Below are positions 1-9,551 of a DNA stretch of 34,218 bases, piece by piece (within the stretch, counting starts at the first letter, position 1; every line of letters begins with the position of its first letter). This stretch comes from Guillardia theta CCMP2712 (taxonomy: Eukaryota; Cryptophyceae; Pyrenomonadales; Geminigeraceae), in the NCBI RefSeq assembly GCF_000315625.1, contig NW_005434662.1, forward strand, positions 920,092 through 954,309, given 5' to 3'. The position numbers and the translations under genes were made by a program. Below the pieces are notes generated by a model. That model searched no databases. It had not been told where the DNA came from and saw only the letters and a list, made by a program, of their open reading frames with translations.

Positions 1-53
1 CTCCTCTCCCCCCTTGATCTCGCTCTCTCCCCTCCTCTCCCCTCCTCTCGCTC

Positions 54-1596
54 CTACAGCTTCTGATATTGCTTGGTGTCGGTCGGCAGCTTGTGGTAGA
101 GCCAGGACCCTGCGAGGGCTCCGACAGACCCGGACGCCATGACGCACAGATAGTAAGGCCACCACCTGCTGATGAAGAGAAGGTCCTGCCTCTCAGTCAC
201 TTTGCTGCTGCTCCTCCACCACCACCACCTCCTGCTCCTGCTCCTCCTGTTCCTCCTGCTCCTGCTCCTGCTCCTGCTCCTCCTGCTCCTCCTATCTGCC
301 CCTGCCCCTACTTTCCTCGTCCTCGTCCTCTCCTCGTTCTCGGCCTCTCTACCCTCCTCTTACCTGTACTGCAAGCACCACCAGCCGCCATATAATGGAG
401 AGAAAGTAGGTGGTCTGACCTGCGTTAAGTGAGGGGAGAAGAAGTGAAGGAGAGGAGGAGAAGAACAAGGACGGAGAGGAGGAGGAGGAAGGACGGGGAG
501 GAAGAAGAGGAGGAGGAGGCTCGTCTACCTGTGCTGCGAATGTTCTGCTGGGTGATCCCAAGGTCGTGACGCGTCGCGATGTAGGCGAAGAGGACAAGAA
601 TAGGAGGCCCGCCAGCTCCGAACAGGCCGCCAAGGAAGCCGGCAATACCTCCAGCGACGGCTGAGGAGCGTCAAGGCAAAAAGGGCTAGAGGAGAAGGAG
701 AACCTGAGATGGAGAGGGTGAAGGTATCCCAGGGCGAGCAGTGGCCAGGAAAGGATGAGCAGAACTGCTCGTTCTTCGCCTTGACGGGTGCGTGTTCGCT
801 CCATTCCCCCTCCCCCCCGCTGCCAAGTTTGGATTTGTTCCTCCCTCCATTCACCTCGCTCGTCGGGAACGAGCTGTCTGCCCTGCTGCTCTCCTCTTGA
901 CTCTTCTCCTCCGCTTCAACAGCGATCAAGTTTGCGCTGCCTCGCTCCTCTAGCGTCTCCGCCTCCTCCATCCGCACGGCGGCGGGTCTGTTGGTGGACT
1001 GGAGCTCGACCTCCTTCTGCTTCTTCTCCCTCCATCGGATCACCATCATCTGCATGATGACGAAGGCGATCACGATGCCTCCGAACACTCGCTTGAGCAT
1101 GTGCGACAGCGCCTCATGCCCTGACCTCACTGTGATTTGCAGGATGCTCGTGCCGATGGGCACAGTGACGGCCATGCAGGAGGAGATGGCGAAGACGACG
1201 GGCCAGAAGATGTTGTGCCGGTCGTAGATGACGAGCGGCAACGAGGTGACCGAGTCCATGACCGTCACCAGCGCGATGTTGCCGGCCAACCCTCCCAGCT
1301 TGTCATCCCCCGTCTCTTCTCCGAGGGCCCCGAAGGAGTTGAGGACCTTGAGGACGCTGACGAAGACGATGCCTCCTCCGAAGCCCGTGTAGGACTTGAT
1401 CAGGTTCGAGACCTGCCACAGCTCATTAGCGGAAGTGGGGAAAGGGGTGAGGGCAGGAGTAGGTCGAGGGCAGGAGTAGGTCGAGGGCAGGTGGAGGTCG
1501 AGGGCAGGAGGAGGTCGAGGGCAGGAGGAGGTCGTTTCTTACAAGGCCAACGCTGGAGGACACGAGGGCTGCTTGCAAGGAGAAGTTTTGACTCAT
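54..1596 (-). CDS. TauE/SafE-family membrane transporter, five exons
   Basis: Multi-pass membrane protein of the TauE/SafE (sulfite exporter / anion permease) family. Proposed exons (minus): 1596-1543, 1412-704, 660-529, 419-353, 165-54, giving about 357 residues. Both family repeats are visible: the first has the glycine motif YTGFGGGIVF (exon 2), the second GGLFGAGGPPILVLFAY (exon 3), and the C-terminal exon has the hydrophobic GSVGALAGSWLYHKLP segment before the stop. Between the repeats is a charged loop of about 100 residues (720-1030). The start is the first ATG in frame with the first glycine repeat. Phases match at every junction except the last: the best-looking donor after 364 (CAG|GTAAGA) puts exon 5 out of frame, whereas the weaker donor after 353 keeps it, so that boundary is uncertain. 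The substrate cannot be told from sequence. The gene diverges from the C10 gene. Confidence 0.82.
1451..1534. repeat. 17-bp minisatellite in first TauE intron
   Basis: Five tandem copies of a 17-bp unit (gggcaggagtaggtcga and variants) start at 1451, 1468, 1485, 1502 and 1519. They lie wholly inside the intron 1413-1542 of the transporter gene. Confidence 0.85.
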
Positions 1597-2972
1597 GGCG
1601 GCGGCATCAACATAGAGCAGCAGGTTGTGCTTGTTGAGATTGACTCTCCATTCTCAGCCGGCAACTCACAGGGTAAATGCGCAAACCGACTGTGGCAAGA
1701 ACATCAGCAAATCTCTCCCCCTCGACATCCTCTTCACCGTGTCCTACCCTCACTCCATTCTTCGATATCGCCCATCTCCCTCCTGCCTTGCTACGGCTCG
1801 ACCCGCTGATGTGCTCCCATCCTGGCCTCTCGTTTGTTTCTGCCTGACATGTTCCTCATAATAACAGCTTGATGGTTCACGCCGTTCTCACAAGAGGTTT
1901 TTCCTCTTCCTCTTCCAGTCTCTGCATGCCCTGCTTCCTGCCTGCTTTCCTTCCCCCTTGCACTCCCAAATCCCCTCGAAAAACTCTCACCATATCTCCG
2001 CCAGTCCTTTCTCCTCCCTCCTTCCCTCCACACCAACATCGACTGTTCCCTCCATCCGTGCCCTCATGACTGTTTGCATCTCCATCTCTCCCTCTCCATC
2101 CCGCCATCCTGTCCTCATCGCCATCGTAGCCTCCCCCCGCCCCCCTCTTTACATTGCACTGCTCCTTTCTATGTCCCCGTCCCCTGCTATGACAAACCTG
2201 CTAGCTGGTTGTCGCGGTGCCATATTTGTTTCTATTATAGGTTGCAGCTCGCCATAGGAAGCTTTCAGTGACAGGCAGCTCGGCCATTCCTTTTGCCGGG
2301 CCCCGGGTTCCTTGAAGGCCCGACTAGGTAGGGTTGCCTCGATGAGCCCCCTGTACCCCTCCGCCCCACACCCCTCCACCCCTCAATCATCCTCGTCCAC
2401 CCCCACCCCCCATGGCCAAGAATGAGTCATAAAATATCGTCTCTTGAACCCCTCCATCGCCCCTACCCTTAACCCCTGGGGCTCTTTCTGTGGGACCCTA
2501 GCCCCGAGGGAGGATTGAACACCCTGAATTCACCCACCCCACCCCACCTTCCTTGATTACGCTTCCGTACATAGAGGTGGTCAGAGGACCCCCATCAGAT
2601 TGACTACCCCTCGACCACCCATCACCCAGTCCATTCCAGAACATTCGAGATGAATGGCAGCGAGTAAAAAAGAAATAGAATATTTCAAATTGTAGAGATA
2701 ACTTTGAATGTGGGAGGGGAATTTGACAGACCGCATCCAAACCTTTTAACCCACCCCTCCATGTACCCACCTCAACAGTTTATTCCACGAGAAACGAATA
2801 AACAGCCAGATACCCATGGGTACCCCTCCCCCATCATTCTGTACCCCCTCCTTCCCCTTACACTACCCCCAACGAGAATTCGATCGAGGTACCCCCATCG
2901 TTCAATCATATTTTAGCCCCTGTCGGCGACTACCCCACCCACCCTCCTATCGAACGCCTAAGTGCTTCTGAC
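1597..2972. other. Gene-free divergent spacer
   Basis: About 1.4 kb between the TauE/SafE gene (minus) and the C10 gene (plus). It is pyrimidine-rich (1700-2160) and then C-rich with many ccccac/taccccc runs (2340-2930). I see no open frame with domain content, no RNA gene and no convincing promoter motif. It probably holds both 5' regulatory regions. Confidence 0.6.
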
Positions 2973-3555
2973 ATGGCAGAGGAACCAGCGAAGCTGAGCA
3001 TCGATCAAGCGCGCGGTAGACGCTCCTCGACTTCTAGTTCCTCTCCTCCTCCCCCCTCCTCCTTCCTCTCTCCCTCCGCTTTAAGCCTGAATCCCTTCCT
3101 ATCTACCGTGCCCGTCCCTTCTCCTTTCTGTTTTGTTCAAAGTCGTTCGATTCCCAACTTGTTGTGCTTCAATCCATGCTGAACGTATGATATACAGTGG
3201 CTGCAAAGGAGGCCTGCGCCATTTTTGAACAGCCGGCCAATGCAGAAAGATTGCTTGCTGTTCAGAAAGAAAGCGCGGGCGACATTGGGAAATTCTTCAT
3301 GATGGTCATTCCTGTAGCAGTGGAGCTAGTTGGCTCAGTAATTGCGAAGTATGGGTTTGAACCCTCACAAAGTGGAGCGATGGAATTTGTCAAAGAATTA
3401 CGAAGATACGAAGCAGATGGAGAGATCAAGGCGCTGGTGAAGTTGCATTGTGGGGACCTTGTAAATATCTGAGCTATACACAGGCTGACAATCTGAAGAC
3501 CAAGTTTATGCCTAATATGATGCCAGCGGCCCCTGTGGACGAGATGGCTGATTGA
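2973..3555 (+). CDS. C12orf57: Protein C10 (C12orf57) family small protein, three exons
   Basis: Small helical protein of the conserved eukaryotic C10 family; the human member is C12orf57, and its molecular role is not well defined. Exons 2973-3015, 3198-3436 and 3484-3555 give 117 residues, close to the usual family length of about 125. Family landmarks in order: LSIDQAR near the N-terminus (family LSxEQAK), a central GKFFMMVIPVAVELVGSVI helix followed by KYGF, and YEADGEIKAL. Reading straight on from exon 2 gives a stop at 3472. Using the 47-nt intron 3437-3483 (GTGAAG...ACACAG) instead adds ADNLKTKFMPNMMPAAP, which aligns with the conserved C-terminus of the family, so I prefer the three-exon model. 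The first intron (3016-3197) is CT-rich. The gene is convergent with the RBR gene. Confidence 0.85.
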
Positions 3556-3949
3556 GTGGATAGAGTCTCGGAGATGTACGACGTGCCGATCAGCGGTGAA
3601 GTCATGAAAGGACTTGAAAATTTGTCTAACGTTAGTATCAGGTAGAGCAGGAATTTCAAATTGACAAGGATGGTTTTCCATTGAGTGGCCTCCAACCTTG
3701 CCCCTTGGAGCTTGTTTGCTCTGATGTGGTGAATCAAACTAAATACATTTTGAGGCCAGGCTAGAGCACTTTATTTTTCTTGTGAGTAATGCAGTGTGCG
3801 ACGTGTAGGGTGGTCTAGCAGTGGTGTATACAATAATTAGGGTGTCGAGTTGTTGTAAGAGCCATCTGTTATTTTGGATGAAAAAGTTTCAGATCTTGCT
3901 TAGTACGTTATTCTACACTCGTGCATGTTCCTCAACATCTTCCCGCACG
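3556..3949. other. Convergent intergenic stretch
   Basis: About 390 bp between the stop codons of the C10 gene (plus) and the RBR gene (minus). It is AT-richer than its surroundings and presumably holds the two 3' UTRs. I see no further coding signal. Confidence 0.5.
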
Positions 3950-4979
3950 TTACAGCATTGCCGACCTCCCTCGTGGCGGCGGAGCATGCTCTACCACCAC
4001 TCCCTCGACACTGTTCTCCAACACTCCCCACCTGTAAAGTTCCGGCGTCAAGCTTAAGCTTCTTCTACAGCACATCCTGCCCTCACCTGAACACCTGATC
4101 ACACAGCCCACAACGCATGTTGGCGCAGCCTCCATTCTTGACGATCGCCATCCCGCAGTGAGGACAAGGCCTCCAACCCCCAACCCCATCGATGGTGTCC
4201 GGCCATACGAATCGTTTGACCCAGCTCCATATTCGCTTCGCTATGTGGTACCTGTGCTCGGGATCCTCCCACTGACGTTCGCAGACGAAGCACATGATGG
4301 TGGCCTGCCCCGAGTAGCCAACCCCCATGCACGACATCTCCGGACATTCCACGATGTCACTGCCAGCTGGTTTCCTTGCGATGAGCATCTCCCTCTTCTG
4401 TAGCTCGCAAACGCACTGCTGCAGCCTCAGATTCTCGCGGGAGAGAAACACCAGCTTCCTGTCCAACAACCTTCCACAACCTCCGAAGCAGCGCACGTTC
4501 CAATGTCGGGCATGGCGCACTCGCGCGACCTTTTCTGCATCGTCAGTCTTGAGGTATTGAATCACGCAGCCTTTGCAGCATCTGTCTCCGCAAGAATTGA
4601 ACACCATGTTCCAATATGGCACCCTTTCGCAGCAAAGAGGGCATTCGTCCGTCTTCAGTGCTAGGTATCCAACTAACAGCAATGCAACCGTTGCAAGCAG
4701 AGAGGGAAGACTGAAAGAAACAATCAGCATCATTGAAGAAACGACAGGGTGCTTCAAGTATCGGAAGTATTCCAAGGTGCCTGCAGGAGCCGCTTTAAGA
4801 GCAGATGTCAACGTCACTTCGATGTTGATAGTGATGGCAACATCCCACGAAGTTGAGAGCTTATCGGCATAAGAGTAATCTTTCAATCTCTTCAATGAAT
4901 ATTGGAGTTCTCGAGTCAGCCTGACCAGTCTTTGATGAACAACTTCCACCACACGGTTCTGACGCTGCCCTCCTTCCAT
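3950..4979 (-). CDS. Membrane-anchored RBR-type (RING-IBR-RING) zinc-finger protein, probable E3 ubiquitin ligase
   Basis: Two exons, 4979-4087 and 4031-3950, joined across a 55-nt intron (phase 2), give about 324 residues. Order: a charged N-terminal part, a hydrophobic segment of about 30 residues (SSMMLIVSFSLPSLLATVAL onward), then three cysteine clusters: RING1-like CPLC...CGDRCCKGC, IBR-like CPEMSC...CFVC, and RING2/Rcat-like CPHCGMAIVKNGGCANMRC. The KNGGC cysteine sits where the catalytic cysteine of RBR ligases such as HHARI and parkin lies, which supports transfer of ubiquitin by a cysteine thioester mechanism, probably on an organelle or ER membrane. Odd: in RING1 the canonical histidine is replaced by aspartate (CGD), and the second exon ends the protein soon after RING2. 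The first in-frame ATG is at 4979. The frame stays open upstream to about 5006 without another ATG, so a 5' exon is possible. Confidence 0.75.
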
Positions 4980-5725
4980 CCCTAGAATTCCCTGGACGGG
5001 GCACAAACAAGGAGAGACAGCTCACGAAGATCGATTGAATGCAAACAACAAGAGATATCAACCGCCTGAAGGAAAGCCCGTCAGATACAAGCACATGTTG
5101 ACCTACTCCAAAGCCTTCAAATCAGGTTGCCCACAAGAATGCTACATCATCATATTTTGTTTGTTTCCTCCATCTTTCTCAGATCTCAAATCACCTCCAG
5201 CCTATCCTGTTTTATCTCACGACCCATGTCCTCTCCTACAGTGCCAGCCTTCCTTCTCCTTTCCCTTCCTCCTCTTGACCAACCATTTTACCACAAATTC
5301 TACGTGCCTTCCGTTCATTTGACTGAAAAAGAAGGGCAAACCGGAGCAAACAAAGGAGGGGGAGGATAGAGCCTACAAACCCGCCTCAATAAAATACTAG
5401 GAAACGAAAAAGGCAGCGAAACCCGCTGACGGCATGCACGACAAAATATGATGCTTACGGATACTCACGGATACCCACGGATACTTTCCCGAGTACTTCG
5501 GAAGGAATGAGGGGGATGAGGGCGGTGACTAAGCAGGTATTATCTCAATACCGCAGGGGGTATTTTGTGTTTTGCTTTATCCCGATTGTTCTTGATATTT
5601 GCAAAACAATATTCGATAGAATTGAAATTTAGCAGAAAAAATGTAAAACTAATTCAAACAATTCAGATCAAGACAAACCCTGTACCAAGCACAGTGACTC
5701 CTGGGTTATGGCGTAACCCTGGAAG
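4980..5725. other. Divergent spacer between RBR and PX-TPR genes
   Basis: About 750 bp with no convincing gene. 5130-5290 is pyrimidine-rich. At 5456-5486 the motif ggatac recurs with 11-12 bp spacing (acggatactcacggatacccacggatac-like). 5560-5680 is AT-rich, directly upstream of the PX-TPR start codon, and is the likeliest promoter area. Confidence 0.5.
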
Positions 5726-8700
5726 ATGCCCAAGAAGAACAAGAAGCATGCTAACAGAAAGAAGCGCGAGGAAGACAAGCCTGAAGATGATGCAGAGCAA
5801 GAACAACAACACGTACAGACACACCATGATCAACAAGAAAGTCGACAACAACTAGCTCCTCCTCAGCACGGTTCAGAGCACAAGGATCTCAATGACCAAG
5901 AAGAGACGCAGACAGAACAAGACAGACCAGACGAACAGAAGGCTCCTGATCTGTCAGACGGAGTAAGCTCATCTGAGAATAGCAAGAACAAGTCAGATGA
6001 TCCCACAGACACTCATGTGGAGCCGACTAATGGATCCAAACCGCAGGGCGATACCGATCAAGTCCGAGACAATGCAGATTCTCACAGCGACCTAGGCGGC
6101 AGCGTTCCAGTTGTTGCTGAGCATGCGACGGATGAGGGAGAAGAGAGGCAGCACGATGCGGAGGAGGTCAAGATGGCACCTCACGATCACAACCAAGTTG
6201 AGGAGCACGATGCGTATGATGATGATGCAGAGAGGAAGAAAGAGGTTGGAGATGATGAGGGGGGTCAAGTGCATGTCGACGCATGGGCTGGTAGTGACTC
6301 AACTCAAACTGCCCAGTCGAACTCTCAACCCGACATGACTGACCATACAGACGCTGGACAACCTCACGACGACAAGACTCAAATCTTCGTGCCTGTCGAG
6401 AACAACGAGTTTCACACAGACAGTGAGGGGGGAGATGGGGAGGAGGAGGAGGAGGAGGAGGAGGAGGAGACAGTTGTTGCTGTAGACGAAAAAGTTGCGT
6501 TGTATGCTCAAGGAGAAGATGAGACGAGGGAGGAGGAGTTGGAGGGCCGACAGAATGGAGGACAGACGTCAGCCCACAGGAGCATTGAGGAACAAGGGGG
6601 GTTGGAAGCTACAGGCGAGGACGAGGACGAGGACTCAAATGGTGACGTGTGGGGAGGGGATGTGACCTGGGGGGAGGACGGAGGTGATGTGAATGAGGAC
6701 GAGGACGGAGGTGATGTGAATGAGGACGAGGACGGTGAGGACGCGATGAGCTGCAGCAACAGGCTGGGCTCCGATAGGTTGTTGGAGATCCTGGGAGAGA
6801 TTCCTCCCGACTTCGCTGCTCCTAAGGGAGATGTGGAGGGGGACGTGGTCGACTCGGATGTGGAGGAGGCGGATGCTGATCCCGGCCTCGTGGTGAGAGC
6901 AGAAGAAGATGCAGCGAGGGAGGGGAGAGCTGGAGACGAAGACGAGGGAGAGGGAGCCAAGCTTTCTAATGGGCATGAGAAGCATGACGACGACAATGAA
7001 GAGGAGGAGGAGGAGGAGGAGGACGATGATGACATGGGGACCGAGCGCAAGGGGGAGAAGAAGTCGGGGCAAGAGACCAAGGAGGATGGGCGGGAGGTGC
7101 CTGGTGCCTCTCGCAAGGCTGACAAGCAGGAGGCAGTGGCAGCGTTGGCTCCGAGTCAGAGGGCGACGGTGAGAGATCTGTTCCTCAAGAAGGTCCCGGA
7201 GAGAGTCGCCGACGGTTCCCGCAAACTTGCGCTCGCCTTCCTCATCCTGGAGGGCCAGGACTTCCCCTCCTACGAGCCCTACGAGGAGTTGAGCTGGTGG
7301 CCGCACCGCCTGAGGCTGCAGGTGGAGGACAAGCGCCCGGGCATCAGAGCAGCGATCGTGAGGACGGAGACGCGAGGCCCCAAGAGCGCCATGTACACGA
7401 CCTACGTCATCCACGTCAAGACTGCGTTCCATGTCCGCGGCGTCGCTCGTCGTTTCTCCGACTTCAAGCTCCTCGACCGCAAGCTCCGCGCTCGCTTCCC
7501 CTTTGCTCCTCCTCTCGCCATGAGCAGCCGCATCCTCGGGACGCTGTCGCCCGGGTTCGTGCAGGAGCGCCGGCAGCAGCTGCAGGAGTACCTCGACAAG
7601 ATCCTCGCCGACCACCAGCTCGCCCACAGCGACATCCTCAAGACCTTCATGGCCCTCAACGGCTGCAGCGAGATCGGGGAGGAGGAGGCGGCTCGGGAAG
7701 AGGAGGGGAGGGCCAAGGGAGGTCGCACGCTGGCGAGCAAGAGGTGGGAGGTGAACGAGCATCCGATCGCGAGGCTGCTGGAGGAGCTGGGAAAATGTCG
7801 GTCAGCAAAGGAGGCGCCGCGGGAGACGAAGCTGCTGAACAAGATTGGGCTGATCATGTGCGACCTGGGCAACAAGGCGGAAGGGCTCGTGTACCTCCAG
7901 AAGGCCGTCGCCTCTGCCCGCCTCTCCTCCGACCGCCACGCGCTCCTGACCTGCCTCAGCAACCTCGCCTGCGCACACCTCAAGTTCGGCGGGGAGGGGA
8001 CGAGCATCGACCTGCTCGAGGAGGCGGTGGAGATTGCGCAGCGACTGGGCGACATGGCGGAGGAGGCGAACATACTCCGCAAGATCGCCCTCGCGCATGC
8101 GTCGGACGGGGAAACGGCAGCGGCCCTGCGGTTCCTCGGGGAGGCGAAGGATCTGTTCCACGAGGAGGAGCACGTTGAGGGGGAGGCGATGTGCCTGCTG
8201 AGCTTGGGGATCCTCCGATACGAGAGCGGCGAACATGCCGGAGGGATCGACGCGCTGGAGGAGAGCCTGCAGCTGAGGCGGACGCTAAAGGATAAGCTGG
8301 GAATCGCCGAGGTGCTGAACAGGATCGGGCTGAGCCTGGTGGACATCGGGTATCCCCTGCAAGCCCTCGACTACTTCGAGCGCGCCCTCGCTCTCGCACA
8401 GGAGGTGGGGGATGCGCAGGGAGAGGCGCAGACCCTGCGCATGCTGGCCTATGTGCACCTGGCGCAGGTGGACGGGGACAGGAAGCTGAGCTTGGAGCTG
8501 TTCCGCAAGAGCCTGTCCTACTCCAAGAGGAACGGAGACGTTGGGGGTCAGGCCGCCTGCTACGAGGGGATGGGGGATGTGTTGATGGACATGGACGACG
8601 CCAAGACAGCCGCCACTCACTACACGCAAGCGCTGAGCATGCGGGAGGGGTGGGGGCTAGGGAAGATGGACCCCCAGGGGCACATGCGACACGTTCAACT

Positions 8701-9473
8701 GATCCGCAGCAAGATCGCGAGAGCGAAGGCGCAGGTGCGAGAGAGGAGGAGAGAGACAGAGAGATCGATTGGAGGGGTGGGAGGGTTGTGAACGGGCAGG
8801 GGCGAAGGATGAGAATTGACGGGTCGATGCGACAGATCCTGGAATCTTCGGGTAATGGCGACGAGTCGTCAGATGGTAAGAGCAGGGACGAGCAGAGGGC
8901 GGCGAGGAAGAGCGAGGGAGGGGGGAGGAGAGGGGGAGCGAGGGAGGGGGGAGGAGAGGAGACGGCATGGGAGGTCAGGGATGAGGAGGTCTGACTTAAG
9001 TGTAGGTGAAGGCGATTTCCTGTGGCGTTCGAACAACGGTCCCTCCCCCTTCCTCCACCTCAAGGCCAGCTGACCCTCAGCAGGTGTCAACACCGACAAC
9101 GAGCTCGACCCCATCGCTGAGGATCGCGAAGTGAGCAAGGTGATGGGGTGACACAGCGAAGGAGGAAGAAGGGGAGGCGAGGAGGAAGGTGGAGGTGGGG
9201 GAAGGTGGAGCGAGGAGGAGCGAGGAAGGGAGTACGAGGTTGGATATTGATTTCTCCTTTCAATTTGTAGCAGCAAGAGAGTTCCAATGGGAACCTGACG
9301 TACCTCAAGGTATCCCCTGACAAGTCCCGTCCTTCCTCCTCCTCCCCGCTCTCCTTCCCTCTTCTTCTTCTTCTTCTCTCCCCTTCCCCTCCTCTGCTTC
9401 TCCTTCCCCTGACCCCGCGCAGGAGCTCGCGTCCTCCACCATCACCAGCGCGCTCACTAGGATCTGGTCTTGA
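5726..9473 (+). CDS. PX-domain and TPR-repeat protein with long acidic N-terminus, five exons
   Basis: Exon 1 (5726-8734) encodes most of the protein. Residues 1-470 are a low-complexity acidic region with Glu/Asp runs, after a basic start (MPKKNKKHANRKKRE). A PX phosphoinositide-binding domain follows (about 545-645), with the basic RRFSDFKLLDRKL motif, a PP loop and the ERRQQLQEYLDKIL helix. About 690-990 is an array of TPR helices of the rapsyn/GPSM kind. PX suggests recruitment to endosomal or other phosphoinositide-rich membranes and TPRs suggest scaffolding. The frame stops at 8791. A strong donor (CAG|GTGCGAG after 8734) instead splices in frame to 8800-8875, 9084-9130, 9271-9309 and 9423-9473, adding about 70 residues and giving about 1073. 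Those exons have matching phases and good splice sites. They could also be a separate small gene starting at the ATG at 8809. Confidence 0.8.
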
Positions 9474-9551
9474 TAGAACACTGTTGGTGCTAGCAAATCT
9501 GCCATGCTGTCTCCCAGCTGCTTGTATTCCCCCCTCTCCCCCAGCTCAAGT

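Noticed and set aside
69-432. Pro/Ala- and Leu-rich open frames on the plus strand
   Set aside because: They are translations of CTCCTG-type simple repeats inside the last intron and last exon of the minus-strand TauE/SafE gene.
2540-2930. C-rich tracts resembling telomeric or subtelomeric repeats
   Set aside because: The ccccac/taccccc motifs are irregular and not in tandem; no regular telomere unit is present.
6635-7762. Long minus-strand frames opposite the PX-TPR gene
   Set aside because: Antisense shadows caused by high GC and Glu/Asp-rich coding sequence; no domain content or splice support.
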